Shown here one piece after another: positions 7,929-16,900 of a stretch of 64,000 nt of DNA (within the stretch, counting starts at the first letter, position 1; each line of letters starts with the position of its first letter). A program made the position numbers and the translations under genes. The DNA comes from Cryobacterium roopkundense (GTDB lineage Bacteria; Actinomycetota; Actinomycetes; Actinomycetales; Microbacteriaceae): the NCBI RefSeq assembly GCF_014200405.1, contig NZ_JACHBQ010000001.1, positions 186,001 through 250,000 on the forward strand, written 5' to 3'. The notes beneath the pieces are model-generated. The model was not told the DNA's origin and did not search any database. It was given only the letters and a program-made list of their open reading frames with translations.

Positions 7929-9584
7929 CCTGAATCCACCGGTTGGCCTCTGATGAATTCTTGATTTGGGCGCGATCCTTTTTCGGGGTTTTGGGCTCGG
8001 TCGAGCTGTGGGCCTTGATGCCTGGGTGTTCCACTGGGGTTCCTGGTTGCGCCCGGTCGGGCTCGATGGTTAGGTGGCGGCGCGGCCGGGCGGGTTGCAA
8101 ACGCTGGTGAACAGCGCCGACCAGCCTTCTTCCCAGGGCCAGCTTTCGGGCAGGTGCAATGTGACGCGTCGTGCCGACGTGGATACTCTGGCGGCGACGT
8201 TGATGAGTTTGCGGCGAACGGTCGCGGTGACGGCTTTTCCGAGGGCGGGATTGGCGAGGGTGCCGGCGGCGCGGGTGAGATTGAACGTGATGCAGGCCAG
8301 CACCAGCCAGGCGGCGTTGGCCGTGAATACGCCGGACGGGAAGTGCGCCATCGCCGACGCTTTCATGTCGGCGTTCAAATTTTCGATGATCGCATGGTGG
8401 CGGTGGGTTTTGTCGGCGTCAACGGTGTTCAGGGTGCTGGTGGTGAAGAACGCGTGAAAGCGGAACAGGTCGAAAAGGGTGCCTTGCCCGGCGGCGACGG
8501 TCTTGTTCAGTTCCGGGATGCGGCGCACGACGAGGCGTCCAGGGATTTGTTCGCTCTTCTTCTTGGAGCCGAACGCGGTGAAGGGGATTTCGGCGACTTC
8601 CGCGTCGGAGATCCACCGCCCGGTGGCGTCGTCGAAGATCGCATTGGTGTATTTGATCGGGGTCCACGCGGTATCGGGGATGGTGCTGATACCCGCTTTC
8701 ACCAATGAATTCAGGCGTGCCGTGATCGAAACCATCGCCCCGGCACGGAGGGCAGCTTGGATGACGGCGCTGACGTAGTAGGCGCTGTCGGCTCGGAGGA
8801 GAAGCATTCCTTTTGCGGTTGGGCTGCGCAGTCGTTTCACGGTCGCGAGGGTGTCGGAGACGAATTTCTTTGCGCCGCGGGCGGAGTTGGTGGGGCCTTT
8901 GCGTAGCCGGGAGCTGACGATGATCGGAGCGGCCGATCCGGTGCTGACGATGGCGAGCAGGGCGTTGAGGCCGCGAACACCGGAGTAGCCAAACCCGGCG
9001 CCTTGCTTCTTATATCCGTGCACTTCCCTGATGGTGTCGTCAATATCGACCAGGGCGAGGTCGTCGATACCGGTCACGATCGGCGTGACGGCGCCGAGGT
9101 TCTGCAGCCACCGGGACGCGGCGGCGTCGAGCTGGCGGACATGGCCAAAAGCGAACGCGCGCAGGAACGATCCCAGGGTCGAGGGCGCATAGGTTCCGGT
9201 GAACAATTTCCGGAGAGCGCCGTGCCGGAGCACGGCCATATCGTCGATGGAGTCGGCGCCGGTGAGCATTCCTGCGACCAGTGCCAGCGCTTTCAGGCCG
9301 GCATTCGCGCCGAAGTAACCGGGCAGTTTCACCCACTCATCGACCAGCGCGCCGAGGCCTGTTTTCTCGGCCAGAGCCATCGTGGGCACCAGTCCGGCCG
9401 ACGACACGAGATTGGGGTCGTCGAAGGATGCAGAAAAGGACCGGTGAGTGTGAGAAAGTTGCATCTACGAGATGCCTCCTTGATCGTTGAATAGTTTGTC
9501 TAAGTAACAACTATTTTAGCTGATCAGAGGGGTATTCTCGGTTTAACGCGCCGTCAGAATCTGAGGTCGACCGGTGGATTCAGG
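7929..9584 (-). mobile_element. IS1380-family insertion sequence, copy B (intact ends)
   Basis: A 1656-bp element with perfect 15-bp terminal repeats, CCTGAATCCACCGGT at 7929-7943 and its inverse at 9570-9584. It is flanked by the 5-bp duplication CTAAG (7924-7928 and 9585-9589). It lies in the untranslated 5' end of the IS481 element, 44 bp before that element's start codon. It has the same orientation and the same ends as copy A. Confidence 0.92.
8070..9464 (-). CDS. IS1380-family transposase, copy B
   Basis: A full-length transposase of 464 residues with an undisturbed frame. It starts MQLSHTHRSFSASFDDPNLV and has the same landmarks as copy A: VDIDDTIREVHG, RADSAYY, FHAFFTTSTLNTVDADKTH and a basic C-terminus. 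The reading frame and both ends are complete, so the element may be mobile. The many substitutions relative to copy A show that the two are different IS1380 subtypes sharing terminal repeats. Confidence 0.92.
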   Translation of the reverse strand: MQLSHTHRSFSASFDDPNLVSSAGLVPTMALAEKTGLGALVDEWVKLPGYFGANAGLKALALVAGMLTGADSIDDMAVLRHGALRKLFTGTYAPSTLGSFLRAFAFGHVRQLDAAASRWLQNLGAVTPIVTGIDDLALVDIDDTIREVHGYKKQGAGFGYSGVRGLNALLAIVSTGSAAPIIVSSRLRKGPTNSARGAKKFVSDTLATVKRLRSPTAKGMLLLRADSAYYVSAVIQAALRAGAMVSITARLNSLVKAGISTIPDTAWTPIKYTNAIFDDATGRWISDAEVAEIPFTAFGSKKKSEQIPGRLVVRRIPELNKTVAAGQGTLFDLFRFHAFFTTSTLNTVDADKTHRHHAIIENLNADMKASAMAHFPSGVFTANAAWLVLACITFNLTRAAGTLANPALGKAVTATVRRKLINVAARVSTSARRVTLHLPESWPWEEGWSALFTSVCNPPGRAAT

Positions 9585-9646
9585 CTAAGCACCGGAGGTC
9601 CTCCTTTTTCAACCTCTTAAGTCACCAACGTCATGGCCGGGTACAC

Positions 9647-9973
9647 CTAGCGGGGGAACCAGCGGGCGGCGAGGAGATCGACGCGATACGCGGCATCCGT
9701 TATCGATATGACGAGGGGCGTGTTCTCGGCGCGATAGTGCTCGAGGGCACGTTCCTCGTGCTCGATGGGCGGATGCCCGCCGGCGCGGATGACGCGCCAC
9801 CATGGCACGTCGGAGCCGTAGCGCGCCATGGTCTGGCCCACGGCGCGAGCCGCGCGGGAGCCGAGCACGGCTGCGACGTCGCCGTACGTCATGACTCGTC
9901 CCGGCGGGATCGCCTCGACGATCGCAAGCACGTGCGACACGAAGTCGTCGCCCGCGGCGGCAGGCAGGTGCAC
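9647..9973 (-). CDS. Alkyltransferase-like protein (MGMT family, no acceptor Cys)
   Basis: A 108-residue DNA-binding domain of the O6-alkylguanine-DNA alkyltransferase family, with IPPGRVMTYGDVAAVLG followed by RAVGQTMA. The acceptor motif PCHRV of active enzymes is PWWRV here (residues 57-61), with Trp58 in place of Cys, the hallmark of ATL proteins. These bind O6-alkylguanine and hand lesions to nucleotide-excision repair instead of reversing them. The GTG start overlaps the stop of the upstream GNAT gene by one base, so they form an operon. The gene ends one base outside the IS481 right end, within the CTAG target. Confidence 0.85.
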   Translation of the reverse strand: MHLPAAAGDDFVSHVLAIVEAIPPGRVMTYGDVAAVLGSRAARAVGQTMARYGSDVPWWRVIRAGGHPPIEHEERALEHYRAENTPLVISITDAAYRVDLLAARWFPR

Positions 9974-10425
9974 TACAGCTTGAGAGCGCCGATGACCTCG
10001 CCGTACTGGGTCTGGCCGATGTCGCTGAAGCCGAGGCGGTGGAAGAAGGCCTCAGGGCCTTCCTCTCCAGGTTCCCAGATCACCGTGATCTGCTCGAATC
10101 CGCGTGCGCGGGCCTCTTCGGCCAGCGCGTCGGCCGCGAACTTGCCCACACCCTGGCCCTGGGCGGTGGCGTCCACGTTGATGCGCCAGATGCAGGCGCG
10201 GAACTCTTCGTGGTCGGACTCCGGATCGAAGTTGCCGTGGATGAACCCGGCAACCTGCCCGTCGAGAAGCACGACTCGCTGCCACGATGTGGCCGGATTG
10301 ATGACGGATGCCCCGGCGGAATACGACACGGGCGCAATGAATTGCTCCTGGCCCGGCTTCAGGCTCAGGTTGTTGGCCGCAACGATGTTGCGTGCGGACA
10401 GTTCTTCCAGTCTCAGCTCACCCAT
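9973..10425 (-). CDS. GNAT-family N-acetyltransferase
   Basis: A 150-residue single-domain acetyltransferase. The acetyl-CoA binding loop is represented by NVDATAQGQGVGKFAADALA (motif Q-x-x-G-x-G), followed by a C-terminal EAFFHRLGFSDIG that fits motif B. The acceptor is unknown. It is the first gene of a two-gene operon with the alkyltransferase-like protein and starts divergently from icd, with about 146 bp between. Confidence 0.8.
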   Translation of the reverse strand: MGELRLEELSARNIVAANNLSLKPGQEQFIAPVSYSAGASVINPATSWQRVVLLDGQVAGFIHGNFDPESDHEEFRACIWRINVDATAQGQGVGKFAADALAEEARARGFEQITVIWEPGEEGPEAFFHRLGFSDIGQTQYGEVIGALKL

Positions 10426-10488
10426 GTGCTCAGGCTAACGTCTGCTCGGCACCTCTGGTAGACACAAAGTGAATTCGCACCGTGAATT

Positions 10489-10506
10489 TATCTCGATGTC
10501 AAGATA
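10489..10506. promoter_or_regulatory. 18-bp imperfect palindrome upstream of icd, candidate operator
   Basis: TATCTCGATGTCAAGATA has arms TATCTCGA and TCAAGATA that pair at 7 of 8 positions around TG. It lies 66 bp before the icd start and 63 bp before the divergent GNAT gene, so it could serve either. The shape suits a dimeric winged-helix regulator; no regulator gene is adjacent, so the binder cannot be named. Confidence 0.45.
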
Positions 10507-10571
10507 GTTACAGCAGTCTAGTAAGCTGGTCGGTGGCCGTGACGGCCACCGATGTTTCAGAGGAGAGTTAA

Positions 10572-11801
10572 TTGTCGAAGATTAAGGTTGAGGGAACGGT
10601 TGTCGAGCTTGACGGCGACGAGATGACCCGCATCATCTGGCACGCCATCAAGGACACGCTCATTCACCCGTACCTCGATATTGACCTCGAGTACTACGAC
10701 CTGTCGATCCAGAAGCGTGACGAGACCAACGACCAGATCACGATCGACGCGGCCCACGCCATCCAGAAGCACGGCGTCGGCGTCAAGTGCGCCACGATCA
10801 CCCCCGACGAAGCCCGCGTCGAGGAATTCGGCCTGAAGAAGATGTGGCTCTCGCCCAACGGAACCATCCGAAACATCCTCGGCGGCACTATCTTCCGCGA
10901 ACCGATCGTCATCTCCAACATCCCGCGCCTCGTGCCCGGATGGAACAAGCCGATCATCATCAGCCGCCACGCCTACGGCGACCAGTACAAGGCCACCAAC
11001 TTCCGTTTTCAGGGCAAGGGCACGCTCAGCATGACCTTCACCCCGCAGGACGGCAGCGAGCCGTCAACGTTCGAGGTCTTTCAGGCGCCGGGCGACGGCG
11101 TCGCGATGGGCATGTACAACCTCGACTCGTCGATCACCGACTTCGCTCGCGCCTCGCTCAACTATGGCCTCGAGCGCAAGGTTCCGGTCTATCTGTCCAC
11201 GAAGAACACCATCCTCAAGGCCTACGACGGTCGTTTCAAGGACATCTTCCAGGACATCTTCGACACCGAGTTCCGCGCGGACTACGAAGCCGCCGGCCTC
11301 ACCTACGAGCACCGCCTCATCGACGACATGGTCGCTTCGGCCATGAAGTGGGAGGGTGGCTACCTCTGGGCCTGCAAGAACTACGACGGCGACGTTCAGT
11401 CGGACACCGTGGCCCAGGGCTTCGGCTCGCTCGGCCTCATGACGAGCGTGCTGTCCACGCCCGACGGCAAGGTCGTCGAGGCCGAGGCCGCCCACGGCAC
11501 CGTGACGCGCCACTACCGCCAGCACCAGCTGGGCAAGCCCACGTCGACGAACCCGATCGCCTCGATCTACGCCTGGACCAGGGGCCTCTCCCACCGTGCC
11601 AAGCTCGACAACAACCCGGCCCTCGCCGAGTTCGCTCTCACCCTCGAAGATGTGGTCATCAAGACCGTCGAGAGCGGCAAGATGACGAAGGACCTCGCCC
11701 TTCTCGTGGGCCCCGACCAGGGGTACCAGACGACCGAGGAGTTCCTCGGATCGCTCGCCGAGAACCTTCAGGCTCGCCTCGCTTCGCCGGCACTCGCCTA
11801 A
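10572..11801 (+). CDS. icd: NADP-dependent isocitrate dehydrogenase
   Basis: Converts isocitrate to 2-oxoglutarate and CO2 with NADP+ in the TCA cycle, as a cytoplasmic homodimer. The 409 residues match the eukaryote-like dimeric class, with [13 protein letters not shown] at the N-terminus, the substrate loop around [18 protein letters not shown], and [13 protein letters not shown] near the NADP site. The start is an unusual TTG at 10572, supported by AGGAGA at 10561-10566 and by the conserved N-terminus beginning there. It is monocistronic, with a strong terminator 16 bp after the stop. Confidence 0.95.
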   Translation: MSKIKVEGTVVELDGDEMTRIIWHAIKDTLIHPYLDIDLEYYDLSIQKRDETNDQITIDAAHAIQKHGVGVKCATITPDEARVEEFGLKKMWLSPNGTIRNILGGTIFREPIVISNIPRLVPGWNKPIIISRHAYGDQYKATNFRFQGKGTLSMTFTPQDGSEPSTFEVFQAPGDGVAMGMYNLDSSITDFARASLNYGLERKVPVYLSTKNTILKAYDGRFKDIFQDIFDTEFRADYEAAGLTYEHRLIDDMVASAMKWEGGYLWACKNYDGDVQSDTVAQGFGSLGLMTSVLSTPDGKVVEAEAAHGTVTRHYRQHQLGKPTSTNPIASIYAWTRGLSHRAKLDNNPALAEFALTLEDVVIKTVESGKMTKDLALLVGPDQGYQTTEEFLGSLAENLQARLASPALA

Positions 11802-11816
11802 TCAGACTGCTCCGAG

Positions 11817-11850
11817 AACGACCCCGACCGCCCCGGTCGGGGTCGTTTTT
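11817..11850 (+). terminator. Intrinsic terminator of icd
   Basis: AACGACCCCGACCG (11817-11830) and CGGTCGGGGTCGTT (11834-11847) form a perfect 14-bp stem with a 3-nt loop. The transcript runs on into TTT after the stem. It is the clearest rho-independent terminator in the window. Confidence 0.9.
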
Positions 11851-11911
11851 CATGTGGAGGGCGAGCCACGCCCGGCTGGCGCAGAGGCTCGCGGAACGCC
11901 AGACTCGGGGT

Positions 11912-13819
11912 ATGAAACGCATTGTGGATGCCGTTCGGTGCTATCCCATCGTCGTCGCCACAGTTTTCGTGGGGCTGCTCGGACTCGCCCTCTGGTGGAA
12001 CGGGTCGCCCGAGGCCGTGCAGTGGCTGTTCAGCGCCTTCGGCCTCGTCGTGGCGGCGATCGAGTTCGTCGGTATGGTGAAGCGGCTGCGTCAGGGGATC
12101 TTCGGCGTTGACCTTCTGGCGATCATGGCGATTCTCGCCACCATTGCCGTGGGCGAATATGTCGCTACCCTCATCATCGTTCTTATGCTCAGCGGCGGTG
12201 CGGCCCTTGAGGACTACGCGGCCGGCCGGGCAACCCGGGAATTGAATGCTCTGCTGCAGCGTGCCCCGCAGATCGCCCACCGGTTCACCGCGACGGAAGC
12301 GGATGTCGTCGACGTGCCGGCCACCGATGTGGCTGTGAACGACCTGTTGCTCGTGCGTCCGGCCGAGATCGTGCCCGTCGACGGCGAATTGCGCTCCGCG
12401 GAGGCCTCATTCGACGAATCGTCACTCACCGGGGAGAGCCTGCCGGTGGAGCGTCATGCCGGGCAGCACGTGTTGAGCGGGTCGATCAACGGGCAGACCG
12501 CGGTGACCATGCGGGCCACCGCGAATGCGGGAGACAGCCAATACCAGCGCATCATCGCACTGGTGGAGGAGGCTGCGAGCAGCAAGGCCCCGGTCGTGCG
12601 TCTGGCCGACCGCTACGCGGTGCCGTTCACGGCCCTTTCCCTTGCCCTCGCGGGCCTGGCCTGGTTTCTCTCCGGCGATCCAGTGCGCTTCGCCGAGGTA
12701 CTTGTGGTGGCGACGCCGTGCCCCCTGCTGTTGGCGGCGCCCGTGGCGTTCATGGGCGGGATGAGCCGCGCCGCACGCAACGGCATCATTGTGAAGGGTG
12801 CCGGTGTGCTCGAGACACTCGCGCGGGCGCGCACTGTGGTCTTCGACAAGACCGGCACGCTCACGGAGGGCACGCCCGTGATTGCGGAGGTGCGCCCACA
12901 GGCGGGTTTCGGCGCGAACGAGATGCTCGCCCTCGCGGCGTCGGCTGAGCAGTACTCGTCACACGTGCTCGCGGCATCCGTGATCGCGGAAGCCTATGGG
13001 CGCACGCTCACCCTGACCTCGGCCGAGACGGCGAGTGAGGTCGCCACCCACGGGGTCGTCGCCCACCTCGCAGGCGTTGAGGTGATCGTGGGCAAATTTT
13101 CGTTGGTTCGGGAGCACGCGCCGGATGCCGTGATGGCGTCACTGCGCGGGGGCGAGCTCGCGATGTACGTGGCGATCGGCGGGCGGTATGCCGGGTGCCT
13201 CGTGGCCCGCGACAGGGTGCGTGAAAACGCCCGGGAGACCGTGGCAGCGCTGCGCCGGCTCGGCGTCGGCGGCACCGTGATGCTCACCGGCGACGCCAAG
13301 GCGACCGCCGAACACATCGCCGCGCAGGTGGGAATCACCAGGGTGCAGGCGGACTGCCTGCCCAGCGACAAGGTCGAAGCCGTGCGTGGGCTCACGGATC
13401 GTCCGGTGATCATGGTGGGCGACGGAGTTAACGATGCTCCCGTGCTCGCGGCCGCCGACGTGGGAATCGCGATGGGCGCCAGGGGGTCAACGGCGGCCAG
13501 TGAGTCGGCCGATGTCGTCATCATGCTCGATGACATTTCACGCACCGCGCGGGCGGTCGCGATCGGCCAGGACACCGTGCGGGTGGCCCTGCAGAGCATC
13601 TGGCTGGGGATCGCGCTCAGCGTGGTGCTGATGGTCGCTGCCGCCTTCGGCCTCATCCCGGCCACCATCGGTGCGCTGAGCCAGGAAATCGTGGACCTCC
13701 TCACCATCCTGAACGCGCTGCGGGCAATCGGTGGGCGCCGGGATGCCGCGGCCGCGCGGACCTCGACGCCGCCGCAGGCGCAGGTCCGGCCGTCCAGGAG
13801 CGTCTCGCGCTCGGAGTGA
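11912..13819 (+). CDS. P1B-type heavy-metal-transporting ATPase
   Basis: A 635-residue metal-exporting ATPase. The A-domain TGES starts at residue 173, the transmembrane metal motif is TPCPL with Cys270, the phosphorylated Asp is D312 in DKTGTLT, and the hinge is MVGDGVNDAP. There is no N-terminal metal-binding (HMA) domain. The usual P1B SEHP signature in the nucleotide-binding domain reads SSHVLA, so Pro is Val. Metal specificity cannot be assigned; CPL is not the common CPC or SPC pattern. The open frame extends upstream through icd, but MKRIVDAVRCYP at 11912 is the first plausible start past the icd terminator. Confidence 0.88.
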   Translation: MKRIVDAVRCYPIVVATVFVGLLGLALWWNGSPEAVQWLFSAFGLVVAAIEFVGMVKRLRQGIFGVDLLAIMAILATIAVGEYVATLIIVLMLSGGAALEDYAAGRATRELNALLQRAPQIAHRFTATEADVVDVPATDVAVNDLLLVRPAEIVPVDGELRSAEASFDESSLTGESLPVERHAGQHVLSGSINGQTAVTMRATANAGDSQYQRIIALVEEAASSKAPVVRLADRYAVPFTALSLALAGLAWFLSGDPVRFAEVLVVATPCPLLLAAPVAFMGGMSRAARNGIIVKGAGVLETLARARTVVFDKTGTLTEGTPVIAEVRPQAGFGANEMLALAASAEQYSSHVLAASVIAEAYGRTLTLTSAETASEVATHGVVAHLAGVEVIVGKFSLVREHAPDAVMASLRGGELAMYVAIGGRYAGCLVARDRVRENARETVAALRRLGVGGTVMLTGDAKATAEHIAAQVGITRVQADCLPSDKVEAVRGLTDRPVIMVGDGVNDAPVLAAADVGIAMGARGSTAASESADVVIMLDDISRTARAVAIGQDTVRVALQSIWLGIALSVVLMVAAAFGLIPATIGALSQEIVDLLTILNALRAIGGRRDAAAARTSTPPQAQVRPSRSVSRSE

Positions 13820-13948
13820 CGACGGGGACCCCGAACGGGGGTGGTCAGCTGCCCTGTTCGAATTCACGGTCTGGCGGTACGTTCGCGGCGATGTCGGGCC
13901 CTGACGCGGGGCAGAACGACTCGGGCATCCCATCGATTGGACACGCTC

Positions 13949-16900
13949 GTGAAATCTGTCGCCGGTTCCCACCGAGCCATTTCCGGGTGGCTGTTCGACT
14001 CCCTCGCCTCGGCCCTCGCCCTCGGTCTCGTGGCCTCCAGCTTGGTCGGTGGCGTTGCCGCGATGGCGGCGGTGGCGCCCCCTCCCTCGTCGACGGCGTC
14101 CGCTGCGACAGGTGTGGGACAGCCGCGGACAGACCTCGGGGCCGGGCGCTATATCGTCACCCTGAACGACAGCGCGGCCGCGACCTACACGGGAGGCGTC
14201 GCGGGCTTTGTCGGCACCAAACCGGGAGCAGGCAAGAAGTTCACCGCTCAGACCACGGCCGTTGCGGCGTATTCGACGTATCTGTTGGACCAGCAGCAGA
14301 AGGTCGCGGCCTCGGTGGATGCCAGGATCGGCTACTCCTACACTCTCGCGCTCAACGGCTTCGCGGCGAATCTCAGCGCGAAGCAGGCCGTGCAGCTGGC
14401 CTCCCTCAAGAACGTGGCGACCATCACACCGGAGGGGCGCGCGAAGACCACCGAGGTGCGCTCACCCGATTTTCTCGGCCTCACGGGGGCGAACGGCGTG
14501 TGGGACGGCACGGGCGGTGCCGACCGGGCCGGCGACGGCGTGGTCGTGGGCGTGCTCGACACGGGCATCGCTCCCGAGAACCCCTCCTTCGCCGGTGACC
14601 GGCTGGGCACGGACCCCGGCGACGAGCCGTATATCGACGGTGACACCATCCGCTTCACCAAGTCAGACGGCGGAGTCTTCACCGGCGCGTGCACGACGGG
14701 CGCGCAATTCGGAGAGAGCGACTGCACGACCAAGATCGTGAGCGCACGCTATTTCGTCGACGGCTACGGCGCTGGGAACATCGGCGGGCCGCCGATCGGT
14801 GAGTATCTCTCACCGAGAGACGGCTTCGGACACGGCTCCCACACCAGCAGCATCGCCGCCGGCAATCTGAACGTGCGGCCCAGCGTGGACGGAAACGACA
14901 ACTACGGCGTCATCTCAGGTGTGGCCCCCGCGGCCAGGATCGCCGTCTACAAGGTGTGCTGGAGCGGGCAGGACCCCACCAGCTACTTTGACGACTACTG
15001 CACCTACTCCGACATCCTCAGCGGCATCGAACAGGCCGTCGCCGACGGTGTCGACGTGCTCAACTATTCCATCGGGGGCGGACCGGCAAGCACCACCGTC
15101 TCACCCATCGATCTGGCGTTCCTCGGAGCCGCGTCGGCCGGAATCTTCGTGGCGGCCGCTGGCGGCAACGCCGGTCCCGGGCCCTCCACGCTCGACAATG
15201 CCAGTCCGTGGATCACCACCCTGGCCGCGGGGTCACTCCCTCAGAGCCAGGCAACGGCCACGTTGGGGGATGGTTCGCGCTACACAGGTTCGTCGGTCTC
15301 TGTCTTCGGGGCGGACGGCACGCCGGTGGCTGCGCCTCTCGTGCGTGCGGACCTCGTGGCAACGCCCGGGGCCGCGGATCCACTGGGGTGCGGCGCGAAC
15401 GCCCTCGACCCGACCCGAGTCACGGGCACTGTCGTACTCTGTCGCACCGACGCGCTCCCGAGCACCGTCAAATCGGCGGAGGTGCTCCGAGCGGGCGGGG
15501 TCGGCATGCTTCTGGTGAACGAGATCCCCGGTTCCGTTGAGGCCGCGGTAGAGTCCGTGCCGAGTCTCCATCTGGATGATTCGTCGTGGGCTCCGCTCGT
15601 CGATTACGCGGCAACCGCGCAGGCCGAGGTCAGCTTCGCGGCCGGGGACCTGTCGGGCTCCATGACACCGGCGCCGCAGGTCGCCGACTTCTCCTCGCGC
15701 GGCCCCGTGGAGGCCGACGGCAGCGATATCCTCAAGCCAGACGTGACAGCTCCCGGCGTGAGCGTTCTCGGTGCCTGGCGTGACCCGCTCTTCGGCACAC
15801 AGCCCACGTGGGTCTACGCATCCGGCACGTCCATGGCCACACCGCACGCCGCGGGCCTGGCGGCGTTGTACCTCGGGGAACACCCGCTCGCGACGCCGGC
15901 CGAGATCAAGTCCGCCATGATGACAACGGCGTACAACACGGTTGACCCGCTGGGCGCACCGATCACCGACCCCTTCCAACAGGGGGCAGGACACGTCGAC
16001 CCGACGAAATACCTCGATCCTGGATTGCTCTACCTGAACGGACCTGCCGACTGGTACGCCTACATGCAGGGAATCGGCTACGACGTGGGCGTGACGCCGA
16101 TCGACGCGAGCGAGCTCAACCTCGCCTCTATCGCCATCGGCTCGCTCAGCGGCACGCAGACGATCACCCGAACGGTCACGTCTGCCTCGGCCGGTGAATT
16201 CACCGTCGAACCGGTGACCATCCCCGGCGTCACCACTGTCGTCGCTCCCCGTAGCATGACCTTCGGTGCCGCCGGGGAAACCCAGAGTTACACCGTGACG
16301 TTCACCCGAACGGATGCCGCATTCGGCCAATTCGCGACAGGCTCACTCGACTGGGTCAGCTACGCGGGGGCGAGCCGTCTCGTGGTGCACAGTCCGGTGG
16401 CCGTGCGACCCATCAGGCTCCCGTTCGTCGCGCCGGCCGTCGTCGAGGGTGCGGGAATCACCGGCGCCGTCGACGTGACGGTCACGCCCGGTGACAGCGG
16501 CGACGTTCCGCTGAGGCTCAGCGGCCTCGCGCCAGGGGTGCGCATTCCCAACCCGGCCGACCCCGCGGACCCGCACACGGGCCGCGGAAAGACGGCAGAG
16601 CAATTCACTTACGACCTCGAGATGCCCGACGCGACAGCGCTCGCGCGTTTCGACCTGGACGGTCTCGTGGAAGCGAGCGATCTCGACCTCGTGATCTACC
16701 AACTCGACGGACCGGGCGGCACGCCCAGCAACCTCTGGGGTTCGTGGAGCCTTGCAGCCAACGAACGGGTCGAGCTGATGGCTCCGATCCCCGGCTACTA
16801 CCGGGTGCTCGTGAACGTCTTCAGTGGAGCGAGCGCCTTCGATGTGACGACATTCCTGGTGCCGTCGGCTGCCGGTGAGGGAGCTCTGGCCGCGACTCCG

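Larger units (their letters stand above)
4041..9645 (-). mobile_element. IS481-family element, interrupted by two IS1380 elements and a DUF222/HNH gene
   Basis: The outer ends are inverted repeats. Positions 4041-4065 read TGTACTGAGTCATGAGG then TTGGTGAC, and the reverse complement of 9621-9645 reads TGTACCCGGCCATGACG then TTGGTGAC, matching at 20 of 25 positions. Both outer junctions carry CTAG (GCTAGT at 4035-4040, CCTAGC at 9646-9651), which fits the NCTAGN target known for Bordetella IS481. The transposase is on the minus strand in three pieces: codons 1-31 (7884-7792), codons 32 to about 55 (6133 to about 6061) and the C-terminal third (about 4385-4050). Roughly 150 codons are missing where the HNH gene now sits. 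The element cannot move by itself. Confidence 0.85.

Noticed and set aside
6139..9584. The two IS1380 copies as a composite transposon carrying cargo
   Set aside because: Between them lies only 137 bp of the host IS481 element, and each copy has its own distinct target duplication, so they inserted independently.
10787..11911. A long open N-terminal extension of the P-type ATPase through icd
   Set aside because: It is the out-of-frame shadow of icd and crosses the icd terminator; the ATPase begins at 11912.
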